In this document: positions 27,228 through 35,238 of the stretch, in pieces
Numbering within the stretch: the first letter of the stretch is position 1
Layout of the letters: each line of letters begins with the position of its first letter
Assembly (NCBI GenBank): GCA_942492905.1
Contig: OW818657.1
Coordinates: 806,001-870,000, forward strand
Reading direction: 5' to 3'
Origin: CAIZWU01 sp942492905
GTDB taxonomy: Bacteria; Verrucomicrobiota; Verrucomicrobiia; Verrucomicrobiales; V1-33
Length of the DNA: 64,000 bases
Notes under the pieces: generated by a model
What the model was told of the DNA's origin: nothing
Database searches by the model: none
Seen by the model: the letters and a program-made list of their open reading frames with translations, nothing else
Translations under genes and position numbers: made by a program

Positions 27228-28034
27228 ATGGCTTCCCGTTTGGACACTACTTTTGCCGCGCTGCGGCAGTCGGGCCGCAAGGCATTTGTGGCATACATCT
27301 GTGCCGGTGATCCGTCGCTGGACGAGACCCTGGAGAACGTGAAGACGCTGGAAGCCTGCGGGGTGGATGTGATCGAGCTGGGGCTGCCGTTTTCCGATCC
27401 GCTGGCAGACGGGATTGTCAATCAGATGGCGGCCGGACGTGCCTTGGACGCCGGGGCGACCACGGTGGGCGTGATCGAATTGATCCGCCGCATCCGGGAG
27501 GTGACGCAGATCCCGCTGGTGCTCTTTACCTACCTGAATCCGGTTTATGCCTACGGATTTGAAAAATTCCATGCCGATGCCGCCGCGGTCGGAGCGGACG
27601 GGGTCTTGCTCCTGGATCTGCCTCCGGATGAAGCGGTGTTGAATGAGGAACTGCACGCCGGACTCGGCCTGCAACGGATTTGCCTGATCGCGCCAACCAC
27701 GCCGGAGGCCCGCATCCACACCCTCGCCGCCGGGGCGCAGGGTTTTATCTACTACATTTCCCGCGAAGGCGTGACCGGAGCGCAGACCACCCTCGCCACC
27801 AATATCGCCAGTCAGGTGCAGGTCATCAAAGCCTCCGGCACCACGGTTCCGGTGTGTGTGGGTTTTGGTATTTCTACGCCGGACCAGGCGCGGGAGGTCG
27901 CGCTGGCGGCCGATGGCGTGGTGGTGGGCAGTGCCATCGTGAAGGTGATTCAGACCCATGGTGGCACCCCGTCCGCGCAGGCGGAGCTGGCGGCTTTTGT
28001 GAAACCGCTTGTTGATGCCGTGAAGTCCGTTTAA
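27228..28034 (+). CDS. trpA: Tryptophan synthase alpha chain
   Basis: TrpA cleaves indole-3-glycerol phosphate to indole and glyceraldehyde 3-phosphate, and the indole passes to TrpB. The 268-residue TIM barrel has both catalytic acids: Glu near residue 49 in ELGLPFSDPLADG and Asp near 60 in the same motif. The phosphate-binding end VPVCVGFGISTPDQ and VVVGSAIVKV is present. The start at 27228 (MASRLDTTFAALRQSGRKAF) fits the family and has AGGAGG at 27211-27216. Other trp genes are not in the window. It heads a run with dapF and dapA on the same strand, 18 bases before dapF. Confidence 0.96.
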   Translation: MASRLDTTFAALRQSGRKAFVAYICAGDPSLDETLENVKTLEACGVDVIELGLPFSDPLADGIVNQMAAGRALDAGATTVGVIELIRRIREVTQIPLVLFTYLNPVYAYGFEKFHADAAAVGADGVLLLDLPPDEAVLNEELHAGLGLQRICLIAPTTPEARIHTLAAGAQGFIYYISREGVTGAQTTLATNIASQVQVIKASGTTVPVCVGFGISTPDQAREVALAADGVVVGSAIVKVIQTHGGTPSAQAELAAFVKPLVDAVKSV

Positions 28035-28052
28035 GCCGCACCCCGATACCCC

Positions 28053-28862
28053 ATGGAGATTCAATTCTGGAAAATGAACGGCGCGGGCAATGACTTTGTG
28101 GTCATTGATAACCGCGACCACCGCTACGCCCTCACGCAGGAGCAGATCGCACGCCTGTGCGACCGGCATCGCGGGGTGGGCGCGGATGGGCTGCTGGCGG
28201 TGGAGCCGGCGGAGCAGGGCGCGGACTACCGGATGCGTTATTACAATGCGGATGGCGGCGAGGCTGAGATGTGTGGCAATGGGGCGCGGTGTTTTGGCCG
28301 GTTCGCCAATTTCCTGAACGGCTTTGCCCTTGATCAGGTTAGTTTCGAGACGCCCGCCGGAATCATTGGAGCCACTTTTCATGGCGACAACGTGCAGATC
28401 AAAATGAGCGAGCCGTTTGGCCTGCAGCAGGATCTTCCGTTGGATGTTGCCGGCACGGAACTCGCGGTGCATTTCCTGAATACCGGGGTGCCGCACGCGG
28501 TGGTTTTTGTAGGGGACATCGACGAGGTGCCGGTGAAGGAGTGGGGCTCGGCTTTGCGTTATCACAAAGCCTTCGCGCCCAAAGGCACCAATGCCAATTT
28601 CGTGCACCGCATGGGCACCAGCCACATCGCGATCCGCACCTACGAGCGCGGGGTGGAGGATGAAACCCTGGCCTGCGGCACCGGCACCGTGGCCTGTGCC
28701 CTGATTCATCACCTCCGGACCGGCCAGCCCGCCCCCATTTCGGTGGACGTGCGCAGCGGCGATACTTTGGAGATCAATTTCACCCCCGAAGGCGACACTT
28801 TCAAAAACGTCACCCTCACCGGCCCCGCCGAAATCGTCTTCCAAGGCACCGTACAGCTCTAA
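28053..28862 (+). CDS. dapF: Diaminopimelate epimerase
   Basis: DapF converts LL-2,6-diaminopimelate to the meso form for lysine and peptidoglycan. The 269-residue protein has the N-terminal FWKMNGAGNDFVVID and two catalytic cysteines, in AEMCGNGARC and ETLACGTGTVACA. Both halves of the pseudo-symmetric epimerase fold are complete. It sits between trpA and dapA with short gaps (18 and 45 bases), so these genes are probably cotranscribed. The other lysine genes (dapB, lysA, an L,L-DAP aminotransferase) are not nearby. Confidence 0.96.
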   Translation: MEIQFWKMNGAGNDFVVIDNRDHRYALTQEQIARLCDRHRGVGADGLLAVEPAEQGADYRMRYYNADGGEAEMCGNGARCFGRFANFLNGFALDQVSFETPAGIIGATFHGDNVQIKMSEPFGLQQDLPLDVAGTELAVHFLNTGVPHAVVFVGDIDEVPVKEWGSALRYHKAFAPKGTNANFVHRMGTSHIAIRTYERGVEDETLACGTGTVACALIHHLRTGQPAPISVDVRSGDTLEINFTPEGDTFKNVTLTGPAEIVFQGTVQL

Positions 28863-28907
28863 CGCCGCACCTCCGATTCCTGAACCCTGAACCTTTTCCC
28901 TCACAAT

Positions 28908-29789
28908 ATGTATCGCGGCACCTTCACAGCCTTAGTCACTCCCTTTCTTCCAGACGGTTCCATTGACGAGCCTGCCTTCCGCAAGCTGGTCGATTTCCAG
29001 TTTGAAAATGGCATCACCGGGATCGTTCCCGTCGGCACCACCGGGGAGTCCCCCACCCTTTCCTACGACGAGCACAAACATGTCATCCGCCTCGCGGTCG
29101 AATGCGCCAAGGGACGTGGTCCGGTCATCGGCGGCACCGGAGCCAACAGCACGGATGAAGCCATTGAGCTGACGGCTTCCGCGGAGGCGGCGGGCTGCGA
29201 AGCGGTGCTCCAGGTGGCGCCGTATTATAACAAGCCATCCGCGGAAGGCCTGTTCCAGCATTTCAAGGCGGTGGCCGACAGCACCAAGTGCAAGATCATC
29301 CTCTACAGCGTGCCTGGCCGGTGTGGGATCGACATCCCGGTGGAAGTCACCGTCCGTCTGGCGGCGGCCTGCCCCAATGTGGTCAGCCTCAAGGAGGCCG
29401 GCGGCAGCGTGGAGCGGGTGAATCAACTCATGGCTGCGGTGCCGGAAGGGTTCACTATCCTGAGTGGCGATGACTCCTTGACGCTTCCCTTCATGTCGGT
29501 CGGAGCCACCGGGGTCATCAGCGTGGCGGGGAATCTGATCCCGCGCCAGATGAGTGATCTGGTGAATGCCGCGCTGGCCAATGACCTGCCGGCGGCCCGC
29601 GCCCTCCATCTCAAATATTACCCGCTCCTCAGCACCCTCATGAAGCTGGACAGCAACCCGGTGCCGATCAAGGCCGCGATGTCCCTCGCCGGGCATATGC
29701 AAGGCGGACTCCGCCTGCCGATGATCGCCATGAGCCAGCTGAAAATCGAGGAACTCCGCGCCGTGATGGCCGGACTCAACGTGCTCTAA
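28908..29789 (+). CDS. dapA: 4-hydroxy-tetrahydrodipicolinate synthase
   Basis: DapA condenses pyruvate with aspartate semialdehyde, the committed step of the diaminopimelate/lysine pathway. The 293-residue TIM barrel has the substrate loop VGTTGESPTLSYDEH, the tyrosine of APYYNKPSAEG, the arginine of SVPGRCGIDIP, and the Schiff-base lysine near residue 162 in VVSLKEAGGS. All are intact. The length is typical. It follows dapF by 45 bases and is followed after 2 bases by a membrane protein gene. Lysine feedback inhibition is common in the family but cannot be judged here. Confidence 0.96.
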   Translation: MYRGTFTALVTPFLPDGSIDEPAFRKLVDFQFENGITGIVPVGTTGESPTLSYDEHKHVIRLAVECAKGRGPVIGGTGANSTDEAIELTASAEAAGCEAVLQVAPYYNKPSAEGLFQHFKAVADSTKCKIILYSVPGRCGIDIPVEVTVRLAAACPNVVSLKEAGGSVERVNQLMAAVPEGFTILSGDDSLTLPFMSVGATGVISVAGNLIPRQMSDLVNAALANDLPAARALHLKYYPLLSTLMKLDSNPVPIKAAMSLAGHMQGGLRLPMIAMSQLKIEELRAVMAGLNVL

Positions 29790-29791
29790 CC

Positions 29792-30811
29792 ATGTCTCCC
29801 CCCGGCGATCGGCCTGAGGAAACGGCGGAGCAGATCCGTCAGGCCTGGAGCCGGGTCCACCCAGCGGCGCCTCCGCCAGGAGACATCCCGGGGGGGATGG
29901 CAGCTCTGCCGACGCGTACTGCGCCGGTGCCTTCCCCGGATAAACCAGACCGGTCCTTGATGGATCCGGTGCTGCTGGACCGCGTCACCGCCCGGCAAAG
30001 GGTGGAAGCGTTGCGCCGCAGGAGCCGGGACCAGCGTCGCCGCTGGAAGGCCCTCAGGATTGACCGATGGTTTCAGTTTGGGCTGTTGCTGCTCATCGGG
30101 GTGGCTCTCGCTGGAGGAGTATTCTGGGCTCTGAAAGCTTGGAAAATACGTCAGTCCCGCGATCTCCCCCGGACTCCGGTTTTGGCTCCAATCCAGCTGG
30201 TGCCTTCCGCCAGTGAGCGTGCCCTGAAGATGCTGCAGGCCTTTCTAGCGGCCCCGGACGCTGCCGCCAAGTCCGCCTACGTCCTTGATGCCGCGAGGGT
30301 GAAACCCTTGATGGAAGCCGTCTACCGGGCAGGTGGACTGCCGGAGGCAGCCCTCATCCTCGGGGTCCCCCAGATGCTGGATGGCAAAGTGATGGCCGTT
30401 CCGGCCCAGGTGTCAGGTCCCGCGGAATTCCTCCTGCACCTGATGATCCGGGAAGTGGATGGCGTTCCGCTATTGGATTGGGAAACCTACGAGCAGGAAA
30501 TGGCGCAACGATTCCCCGTCTTTGCCGGCAATCCCGGCAGCCCCGCGGCTGAATTCCGGCTGGTTGTGGAACGGGCCCACGCATTCGACTCCATCCCGCC
30601 AAGCCCGCTGACGGTCCGTGTGGCGGCTCCGGGCAGCCCGGCCCTCGTTCAACCACTCGTGGTCCATGAGGAAGCGGCGGCGGCTGTGACCGCCTCCCTG
30701 ACTTGGAACCGTCCCCGCCGGGCGCTGGTGCGCCTCGAATGGGAATCCCGGCCGGACGCCCCTCCCCGCCTGATCCTACGCCAGGTGGTGCGCTGGGAAT
30801 TTCTGCCCTGA
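29792..30811 (+). CDS. Single-pass membrane protein of unknown function, coupled to dapA
   Basis: The protein has 339 residues, starting 2 bases after dapA, which suggests translational coupling. The first 90 residues are Pro-rich, then strongly basic (RQRVEALRRRSRDQRRRWK). One membrane helix follows (FQFGLLLLIGVALAGGVFWA, about residues 96-115). The remaining 220 residues are predicted periplasmic and hold helical and beta segments (ERALKMLQAFLAAPDAAAKS, DWETYEQEMAQRFPVFAGNP). This layout occurs in conserved Verrucomicrobiota proteins without a name. I do not recognise a domain. The tight coupling to dapA could hint at cell-wall work, but that rests on position only. Confidence 0.75.
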   Translation: MSPPGDRPEETAEQIRQAWSRVHPAAPPPGDIPGGMAALPTRTAPVPSPDKPDRSLMDPVLLDRVTARQRVEALRRRSRDQRRRWKALRIDRWFQFGLLLLIGVALAGGVFWALKAWKIRQSRDLPRTPVLAPIQLVPSASERALKMLQAFLAAPDAAAKSAYVLDAARVKPLMEAVYRAGGLPEAALILGVPQMLDGKVMAVPAQVSGPAEFLLHLMIREVDGVPLLDWETYEQEMAQRFPVFAGNPGSPAAEFRLVVERAHAFDSIPPSPLTVRVAAPGSPALVQPLVVHEEAAAAVTASLTWNRPRRALVRLEWESRPDAPPRLILRQVVRWEFLP

Positions 30812-30866
30812 ACCTTGGACCCGGTCTGCACTTGTAGCAGGAGGCATCCCGCGTCTTCAGTGGTTC

Positions 30867-31361
30867 ATGAAAATCGCGGTGTTGAGTGACTGTCATGACC
30901 ATCTGGAAAACCTGGGCCGCTCCCTGGCTCTGGTGAAGGAGTCCGGCGCGGAGCGGTTGTTTTATCTGGGGGATTTTTGTGCACCTTTCACCCTGGCCGC
31001 GTTGGCGGAGGGATTTGCTGGGCCGGTGGATGCGGTGTTTGGCAACAACGACGGCGACATTTTCCTGCTGTGCCGCGTCGCAGGCAAATTCCCCCACGTC
31101 ACCCTGCATGCCCCGTTGGCGGAATTGGAACTGGACGGGCGGAAAATCGCGCTGCACCACTATCCGGAAATCGGAGTGCGACTGGCCGAGAGCCAGGCTT
31201 ACGATGCCGTCTTCACCGGTCACGATCACCGGAAATATGTCCACCAAAAAGGCCGCACTCTGTGGGCGAATCCGGGGGAAATCATGGGACGGTTTGGGGA
31301 ACCGTCCTTCGGCATCTATGATACCGGGAGCGGCACCTTCCAACACATGTCCCTGGACTGA
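30867..31361 (+). CDS. YfcE/MJ0936-type metallophosphoesterase
   Basis: The protein has 164 residues with the calcineurin-like metal motifs in order: LSDCHDH (Asp and His), FYLGDFCAP (Asp), VFGNNDGD (Asn), IALHHYPEIG (His) and FTGHDHRKYV (His pair). The di-metal site is complete. The size matches the small YfcE-like phosphodiesterases of cytoplasm. Natural substrates of this family are unclear. It lies 55 bases downstream of the membrane protein gene on the same strand and 116 bases before the ABC permease. Confidence 0.9.
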   Translation: MKIAVLSDCHDHLENLGRSLALVKESGAERLFYLGDFCAPFTLAALAEGFAGPVDAVFGNNDGDIFLLCRVAGKFPHVTLHAPLAELELDGRKIALHHYPEIGVRLAESQAYDAVFTGHDHRKYVHQKGRTLWANPGEIMGRFGEPSFGIYDTGSGTFQHMSLD

Positions 31362-31477
31362 CCATGAAAACTCCGAGATCAGCAAAACGGCCGCCGCCAT
31401 CGGCCGCGCCTGGGGTTGCTTTGCCGCACCACCGGCGTAGTTGGTGCGCAGCCTGCTTCTGATCTTCTGCCTTGTCT

Positions 31478-32260
31478 ATGTCGCGCCGTCACGTTTGGGA
31501 ACTCCTGTCTGCCCTGGTGCTGACCGCGGTGGTCTGCGTGGGATTCTGGACCATTTTTTCCGGACTGAATCTGACCCGCAGCCATGAGGCGTTGTGGAGA
31601 TACCGTGAATCCCTCTACAAGGGTTGGATCGGATCTTTGGTGGTTTCGGTGGGCGGGCTGATCGGCTCCTGCCTGGTCGCGGCGATCCTGGTAGCGGGAC
31701 AGCGGGCTCCGCTGAAATCCATCCGCTGGTTTACCCAGGGGTTGGTGGAGATCGTGCGCGGCATGCCGCTGCTCAGCCTGATCCTGATTGGATATTATGT
31801 GGTGCTCAACGATCCCACGGTGACCCGGGTGCTGAACGGTGTGGGACTCGGGGGCCGGCTGTTCGGGGGGATCATGCTGCTGTCCGTCTTCACCGGCGCT
31901 TACCTGACGGAAATTCTGCGCGGGGGGATTGAAAGTATTCCGCAGGCGCAGCTGGATTCCGCCCGCGCCGTGGGCTTCAGCCGTTGGCAGGTGCTGCGGT
32001 ATGTGGTTTTCCCACAGGCCTTGCGCCGGGTCCTGCCGGCCCTCGCGGGACAATTTGTTTCCCTCGTCAAGGATTCGTCGCTGCTGAGCGTCATCAGCAT
32101 CAGCGAATTCACTTACGAAATCCGGGCGTTCTACGCTGCGACCTATCTGGGCGTGGAAGCTTTTCTGCCGCTCGCCTTCGGTTACCTCATCCTGACGCTT
32201 CCTATCGCCGGCTTTTCCCACTGGCTGGAACGCCGCTTCCAGGCCGCCACTGCCAGCTGA
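31478..32260 (+). CDS. Polar amino acid ABC transporter, permease
   Basis: The 260-residue inner-membrane protein belongs to the His/Glu/Gln permease family (HisM/GltK/GlnP). Segments include a long periplasmic loop after the first helix, GMPLLSLILIGYYVVLNDP, and the EAA coupling helix AQLDSARAVGFSRWQVLRYV followed by VFPQALRRVLPALAGQFVSL. IRAFYAATYLGVEAFLPLA is typical of the family's last part. The start used is the ATG at 31478; a TTG two codons upstream is possible. The ATPase gene follows after 30 bases. No solute-binding protein is encoded nearby or fused. Confidence 0.88.
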   Translation: MSRRHVWELLSALVLTAVVCVGFWTIFSGLNLTRSHEALWRYRESLYKGWIGSLVVSVGGLIGSCLVAAILVAGQRAPLKSIRWFTQGLVEIVRGMPLLSLILIGYYVVLNDPTVTRVLNGVGLGGRLFGGIMLLSVFTGAYLTEILRGGIESIPQAQLDSARAVGFSRWQVLRYVVFPQALRRVLPALAGQFVSLVKDSSLLSVISISEFTYEIRAFYAATYLGVEAFLPLAFGYLILTLPIAGFSHWLERRFQAATAS

Positions 32261-32290
32261 TTCTGCCGGCCCTCCTCCTGTCGCACCCCC

Positions 32291-33022
32291 ATGAAGCTGC
32301 ACGCCGATTCCCTCATCCGCACCTATGGCCCGCTGAATGCCCTGGATGGCCTGACGCTTGGCGTGGAGGCGGGCGTGCTGGTGCTGATCGGCCCTTCCGG
32401 CGGGGGGAAGAGCACCTTCCTGCGGCTCTGCGGCGGGCTGGATCAGGCGACCTCCGGATCCCTGCAAATCAATGACACGCCACTCGGGCACGACCCGGCC
32501 ACCCTGCAGGCGTGGCGGCGGCGGAATGGATTTCTTTTCCAACAATTCAACCTCTTCCCGCACCTCACGGCCCTGCGGAATATCACCCTGCCGCTGGAAA
32601 AAGTGCATGGCCAAAGCCCGGCGGCCGCGCTGGAGACCGCCCGGCGTTGCCTGGACCGTTTCGGGCTATTGGCCCATGCTGATAAACTTCCCGCGCAGTT
32701 GTCAGGCGGCCAGCAGCAGCGGGCCGGACTGGCCCGGGCCATCGCGCCGGGCCCGGAGATCCTGCTGTTGGATGAGCCCACCTCCGCCCTGGACCCGGAA
32801 ATGACGGCGGAGGTGCTGGAACTCATCCAGGAACTGGCGGCGGCCGGACAACACATCATCCTGAGCACCCACGAGATGGGATTTGCCCGCGCCGTGGCGG
32901 ATCAGGTCGCCCTGATCGCCTCCGGCAAAATCCTCGAAAGCGGCCCGCCCGCCGCGGTGTTTGGCTCGCCCCGGGAGGAATTGACCCAGCGTTTTCTCGC
33001 CAAGGTGATGCGGTTTGCGTGA
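32291..33022 (+). CDS. Polar amino acid ABC transporter, ATPase
   Basis: The 243-residue ATP-binding subunit carries Walker A GPSGGGKSTFLR, Q-loop GFLFQQFNLFPHLTALRN, signature LSGGQQQRAGLARAIA, Walker B EILLLDEPTSALDPE and H-loop STHEMGFARAVADQVA. All are intact. FNLFPHLTALRN, and HEMGFAR with the Met, are typical of the GlnQ/HisP/ArtP type. It pairs with the upstream permease to power amino acid uptake or export. The variant GGGK in Walker A (normally SGCGKST or SGSGKST) is conservative. Confidence 0.92.
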   Translation: MKLHADSLIRTYGPLNALDGLTLGVEAGVLVLIGPSGGGKSTFLRLCGGLDQATSGSLQINDTPLGHDPATLQAWRRRNGFLFQQFNLFPHLTALRNITLPLEKVHGQSPAAALETARRCLDRFGLLAHADKLPAQLSGGQQQRAGLARAIAPGPEILLLDEPTSALDPEMTAEVLELIQELAAAGQHIILSTHEMGFARAVADQVALIASGKILESGPPAAVFGSPREELTQRFLAKVMRFA

Positions 33023-33124
33023 GGGAGAAGCAGGGGGCTGCCGACTGGCTGATCAATGGCGGTGGCGCGGGACCGGTGGAAAAAATGTTATCGACTTTCT
33101 GCTGAAAACCGGCCAAAGTCCCGC

Positions 33125-33649
33125 ATGAAAATAACTGGGAGCACGGTCGCGCAGTATCTTCGTTATGCAGTGGGAACGGGCTGCTTTTTGTTGTGCGCGA
33201 CGTTTCTGGTGGGCGCGATGGCGGGTGGAGTCGGGGGCGCCGGGATGGGATTGCTGGCGGCGGCCAGTTTGATTGCGGGAGCCATTTGCATTTCACCCGA
33301 AGCGAACCGGATTTTAACCAGCCCCTTCACCAGCTTCATTGATTATCTTTATCTGGGGACCAGCAAAGTGGAAGCTCCTCCCTTCAGTCTCAGAATGGCC
33401 CGGCATTACCGCTCGGAATGGTTGTTGGACGAAGCGGTGGTGGAATACCGCCGGCTGCGGGACTGGCATCCGGGACGGGTCGAGGTCTGGAAGGAGGCTA
33501 TCCTCACCTTGCGGGAATTGGGCCAGCCGGAGGAAGCAGCACGGTGGTGCCGCGACAGCCGCCGTTATATCAAAGATGAGGCCGGCCGGAAATTGATCGG
33601 GGAGGCGATGTCTCAATCCGTGGCGACACCGCTGGACCGGGCCTTTTAG
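33125..33649 (+). CDS. Two-helix membrane protein with a TPR-like cytoplasmic tail
   Basis: The protein has 174 residues. Two close membrane helices lie at about residues 15-40 and 45-62 (FLLCATFLVGAMAGGVGGAG and MGLLAAASLIAGAICISPEA). A soluble tail follows with YLGTSKVEAPPFSLRMARHY, YRSEWLLDEAVVEYRRLRDW, HPGRVEVWKEAILTLRELGQ and PEEAARWCRDSRRYI. These helix pairs resemble one or two tetratricopeptide repeats. The family seems confined to Verrucomicrobiota-like bacteria, but this is recollection, not a search. It may dock a partner at the membrane. Convergent with cca, 22 bases apart. Confidence 0.72.
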   Translation: MKITGSTVAQYLRYAVGTGCFLLCATFLVGAMAGGVGGAGMGLLAAASLIAGAICISPEANRILTSPFTSFIDYLYLGTSKVEAPPFSLRMARHYRSEWLLDEAVVEYRRLRDWHPGRVEVWKEAILTLRELGQPEEAARWCRDSRRYIKDEAGRKLIGEAMSQSVATPLDRAF

Positions 33650-33671
33650 ACGTAAACTGCCACGCCGCGGA

Positions 33672-35009
33672 TCAAGCCCCGGCTTGGCCGGCGGCTGGCG
33701 GGGCTTCCGCACGCAACCACGCCAGCGCGGCTTCTTTGGTGGTCAGGGCGCCTTCCAATTGCTGGTCCTGGACGAGGGTCAGGAGGCGTCCGATTTCCGG
33801 TCCGCGTGCATAACCGGCGGCCATCAGATCGTGACCGGTTAGAAGTGGCGGTGGAATCACGGGCTCGTTGGCGAATTCCTGCTGCTTGGCCTGGAGGAAT
33901 TCATAATTGTCCAGCATTCCATGGCAGCCGAGGCAATCGACCCGGTGCAGCGCCATCTGGTCGTCAAAGGTCGGATGAGCCATCCAGCGTTTCAGGCGGG
34001 AGGTCCGCATTTCCTTCACGTGCATGAATTTCATGTGCTGTAGCACCGCCTCCACGGTGGCGTCGATGATCTCGTTGGAGAACTTCATCCGCCGCAAAAT
34101 GTCGCCCGTCATCCGGGCGCCGAGGTCGTCGTGTCCATTGAAACGGATGCGGCCGGTTTCATCGATGGTGTGGGTGGCGGGTTTGGCGATATCGTGCAGC
34201 AGCACGCTGAGCACGAGAGGGATGCTCACCTTTTCCGGCAACAGGCTGAGCATGAGCCGGGTGTGCACCCAGACATCGCCTTCGGGGTGGAATTGCGGCG
34301 GCTGCTCGCAGCCTTTCAGCGCTTCCATCTCCGGGATGATGGATGTCAGGAGACCGCCTTTATCCAGCAGGTCGAGCCCGCGCACCCGGTTCGGGTGCAG
34401 CATGATCTTGATGAATTCATCGCGGGTGCGCTCAATACTGATTTTAGCGAGGGCCGGAGCTTCCGCTTTGACCGCTGCCCAGGTGGCGGGCTCGATTTCC
34501 CACCCGAGGGTGGCGGCAAACCGCACCGCACGCATCAGCCGCAGGTGATCCTCGCGGAAGCGTTCTGCCGGATTTCCGATGGCGCGCAACACCTTGGCCG
34601 CCAGATCCGCCTGGCCGCCGACGAAGTCGATCACTTCATCCGTGGCCGGGTCCTGGAAGATGCCATTCACGGTGAAATCCCGGCGCTGCGCATCCTCCTC
34701 CGGCGTGGAATACGTCACCTCCTCCGGCCGGCGTCCATCCTTGTAGCTGCCATCGGTGCGGAAGGTGGCCACCTCCACATGATCCGCCCCGGTGCGCACC
34801 ACCACCACCCCGAAGTGTGCCCCCACCGCCTGACTGCGGGGAAACAGGGCCACCACCTGCTCCGGCCGGGCATCCGTGGCCACATCATAATCCTTCGGCT
34901 CCAAGCCCAGCAGGGCATCCCGCACGCAGCCCCCGGCGAAGTAGGCCTTGAAGCCCGCCGCCCGCAATTTCGCCGCCACCGCTGCGGCCCGTTGTCTGCT
35001 TTCAGTCAT
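33672..35009 (-). CDS. cca: CCA-adding tRNA nucleotidyltransferase / poly(A) polymerase family, with HD domain
   Basis: The class II CCA-adding family adds or repairs the CCA end of tRNA. The 445-residue protein has the nucleotidyltransferase head with AYFAGGCVRDALLGLEP and the DxD motif in KDYDVATDARPE, then RRDFTVNGIFQDPATDEVID and EDHLRLMRAVRFAATLGWEI. A C-terminal HD domain has LLHDIAKPATHT with the HD pair. Poly(A) polymerase I has a similar head; the HD domain and size favour CCA tRNA nucleotidyltransferase. Which activity cannot be fixed from sequence alone. It overlaps the adjacent truncated gene by 8 bases at its start. Confidence 0.92.
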   Translation of the reverse strand: MTESRQRAAAVAAKLRAAGFKAYFAGGCVRDALLGLEPKDYDVATDARPEQVVALFPRSQAVGAHFGVVVVRTGADHVEVATFRTDGSYKDGRRPEEVTYSTPEEDAQRRDFTVNGIFQDPATDEVIDFVGGQADLAAKVLRAIGNPAERFREDHLRLMRAVRFAATLGWEIEPATWAAVKAEAPALAKISIERTRDEFIKIMLHPNRVRGLDLLDKGGLLTSIIPEMEALKGCEQPPQFHPEGDVWVHTRLMLSLLPEKVSIPLVLSVLLHDIAKPATHTIDETGRIRFNGHDDLGARMTGDILRRMKFSNEIIDATVEAVLQHMKFMHVKEMRTSRLKRWMAHPTFDDQMALHRVDCLGCHGMLDNYEFLQAKQQEFANEPVIPPPLLTGHDLMAAGYARGPEIGRLLTLVQDQQLEGALTTKEAALAWLRAEAPPAAGQAGA

Positions 35010-35238
35010 GCAGGGAAGAACGCTGGCTGCGAGCGGGCTGCAAGGTGCTAATGTCAGTTCGTAAAGGGACCAAGCGGACCCAGTTCGGTTGCCCTTTCCC
35101 GCAAGTCGGCATCCCTGATCTGATCAGGCCCACTCGCCGGCAAGACCCATCTGCGAGATCTTCAACTGAGCAGATTTTGGCGGCGAAGGCGGAAAGCAGG
35201 CCGGTGCCGTAGAGCGCGGCGGTGAGAGCTGGTTTCAT
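35002..35238 (-). pseudogene. Truncated duplicate of the neighbouring 412-residue protein gene
   Basis: The open frame of 78 codons begins MKPALTAALYGTGLLSAFAA, which mirrors the N-terminus of its upstream neighbour, MKPFLVAAVYGSGLLIAFEA: 14 of the first 20 residues are identical by eye. After residue 20 the similarity ends and the rest is unlike any protein I know. Its ATG overlaps the stop of the neighbour (ATGA at 35238-35235). A duplicated gene start followed by unrelated sequence points to a fragment left by deletion or a rearranged tandem copy. It could still be translated as a small secreted peptide. Confidence 0.6.

Noticed and set aside
31364..31462. 33-codon frame MKTPRSAKRPPPSAAPGVAL before the ABC permease
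   Set aside because: No ribosome site, no recognisable features, and length within chance for GC-rich intergenic sequence.
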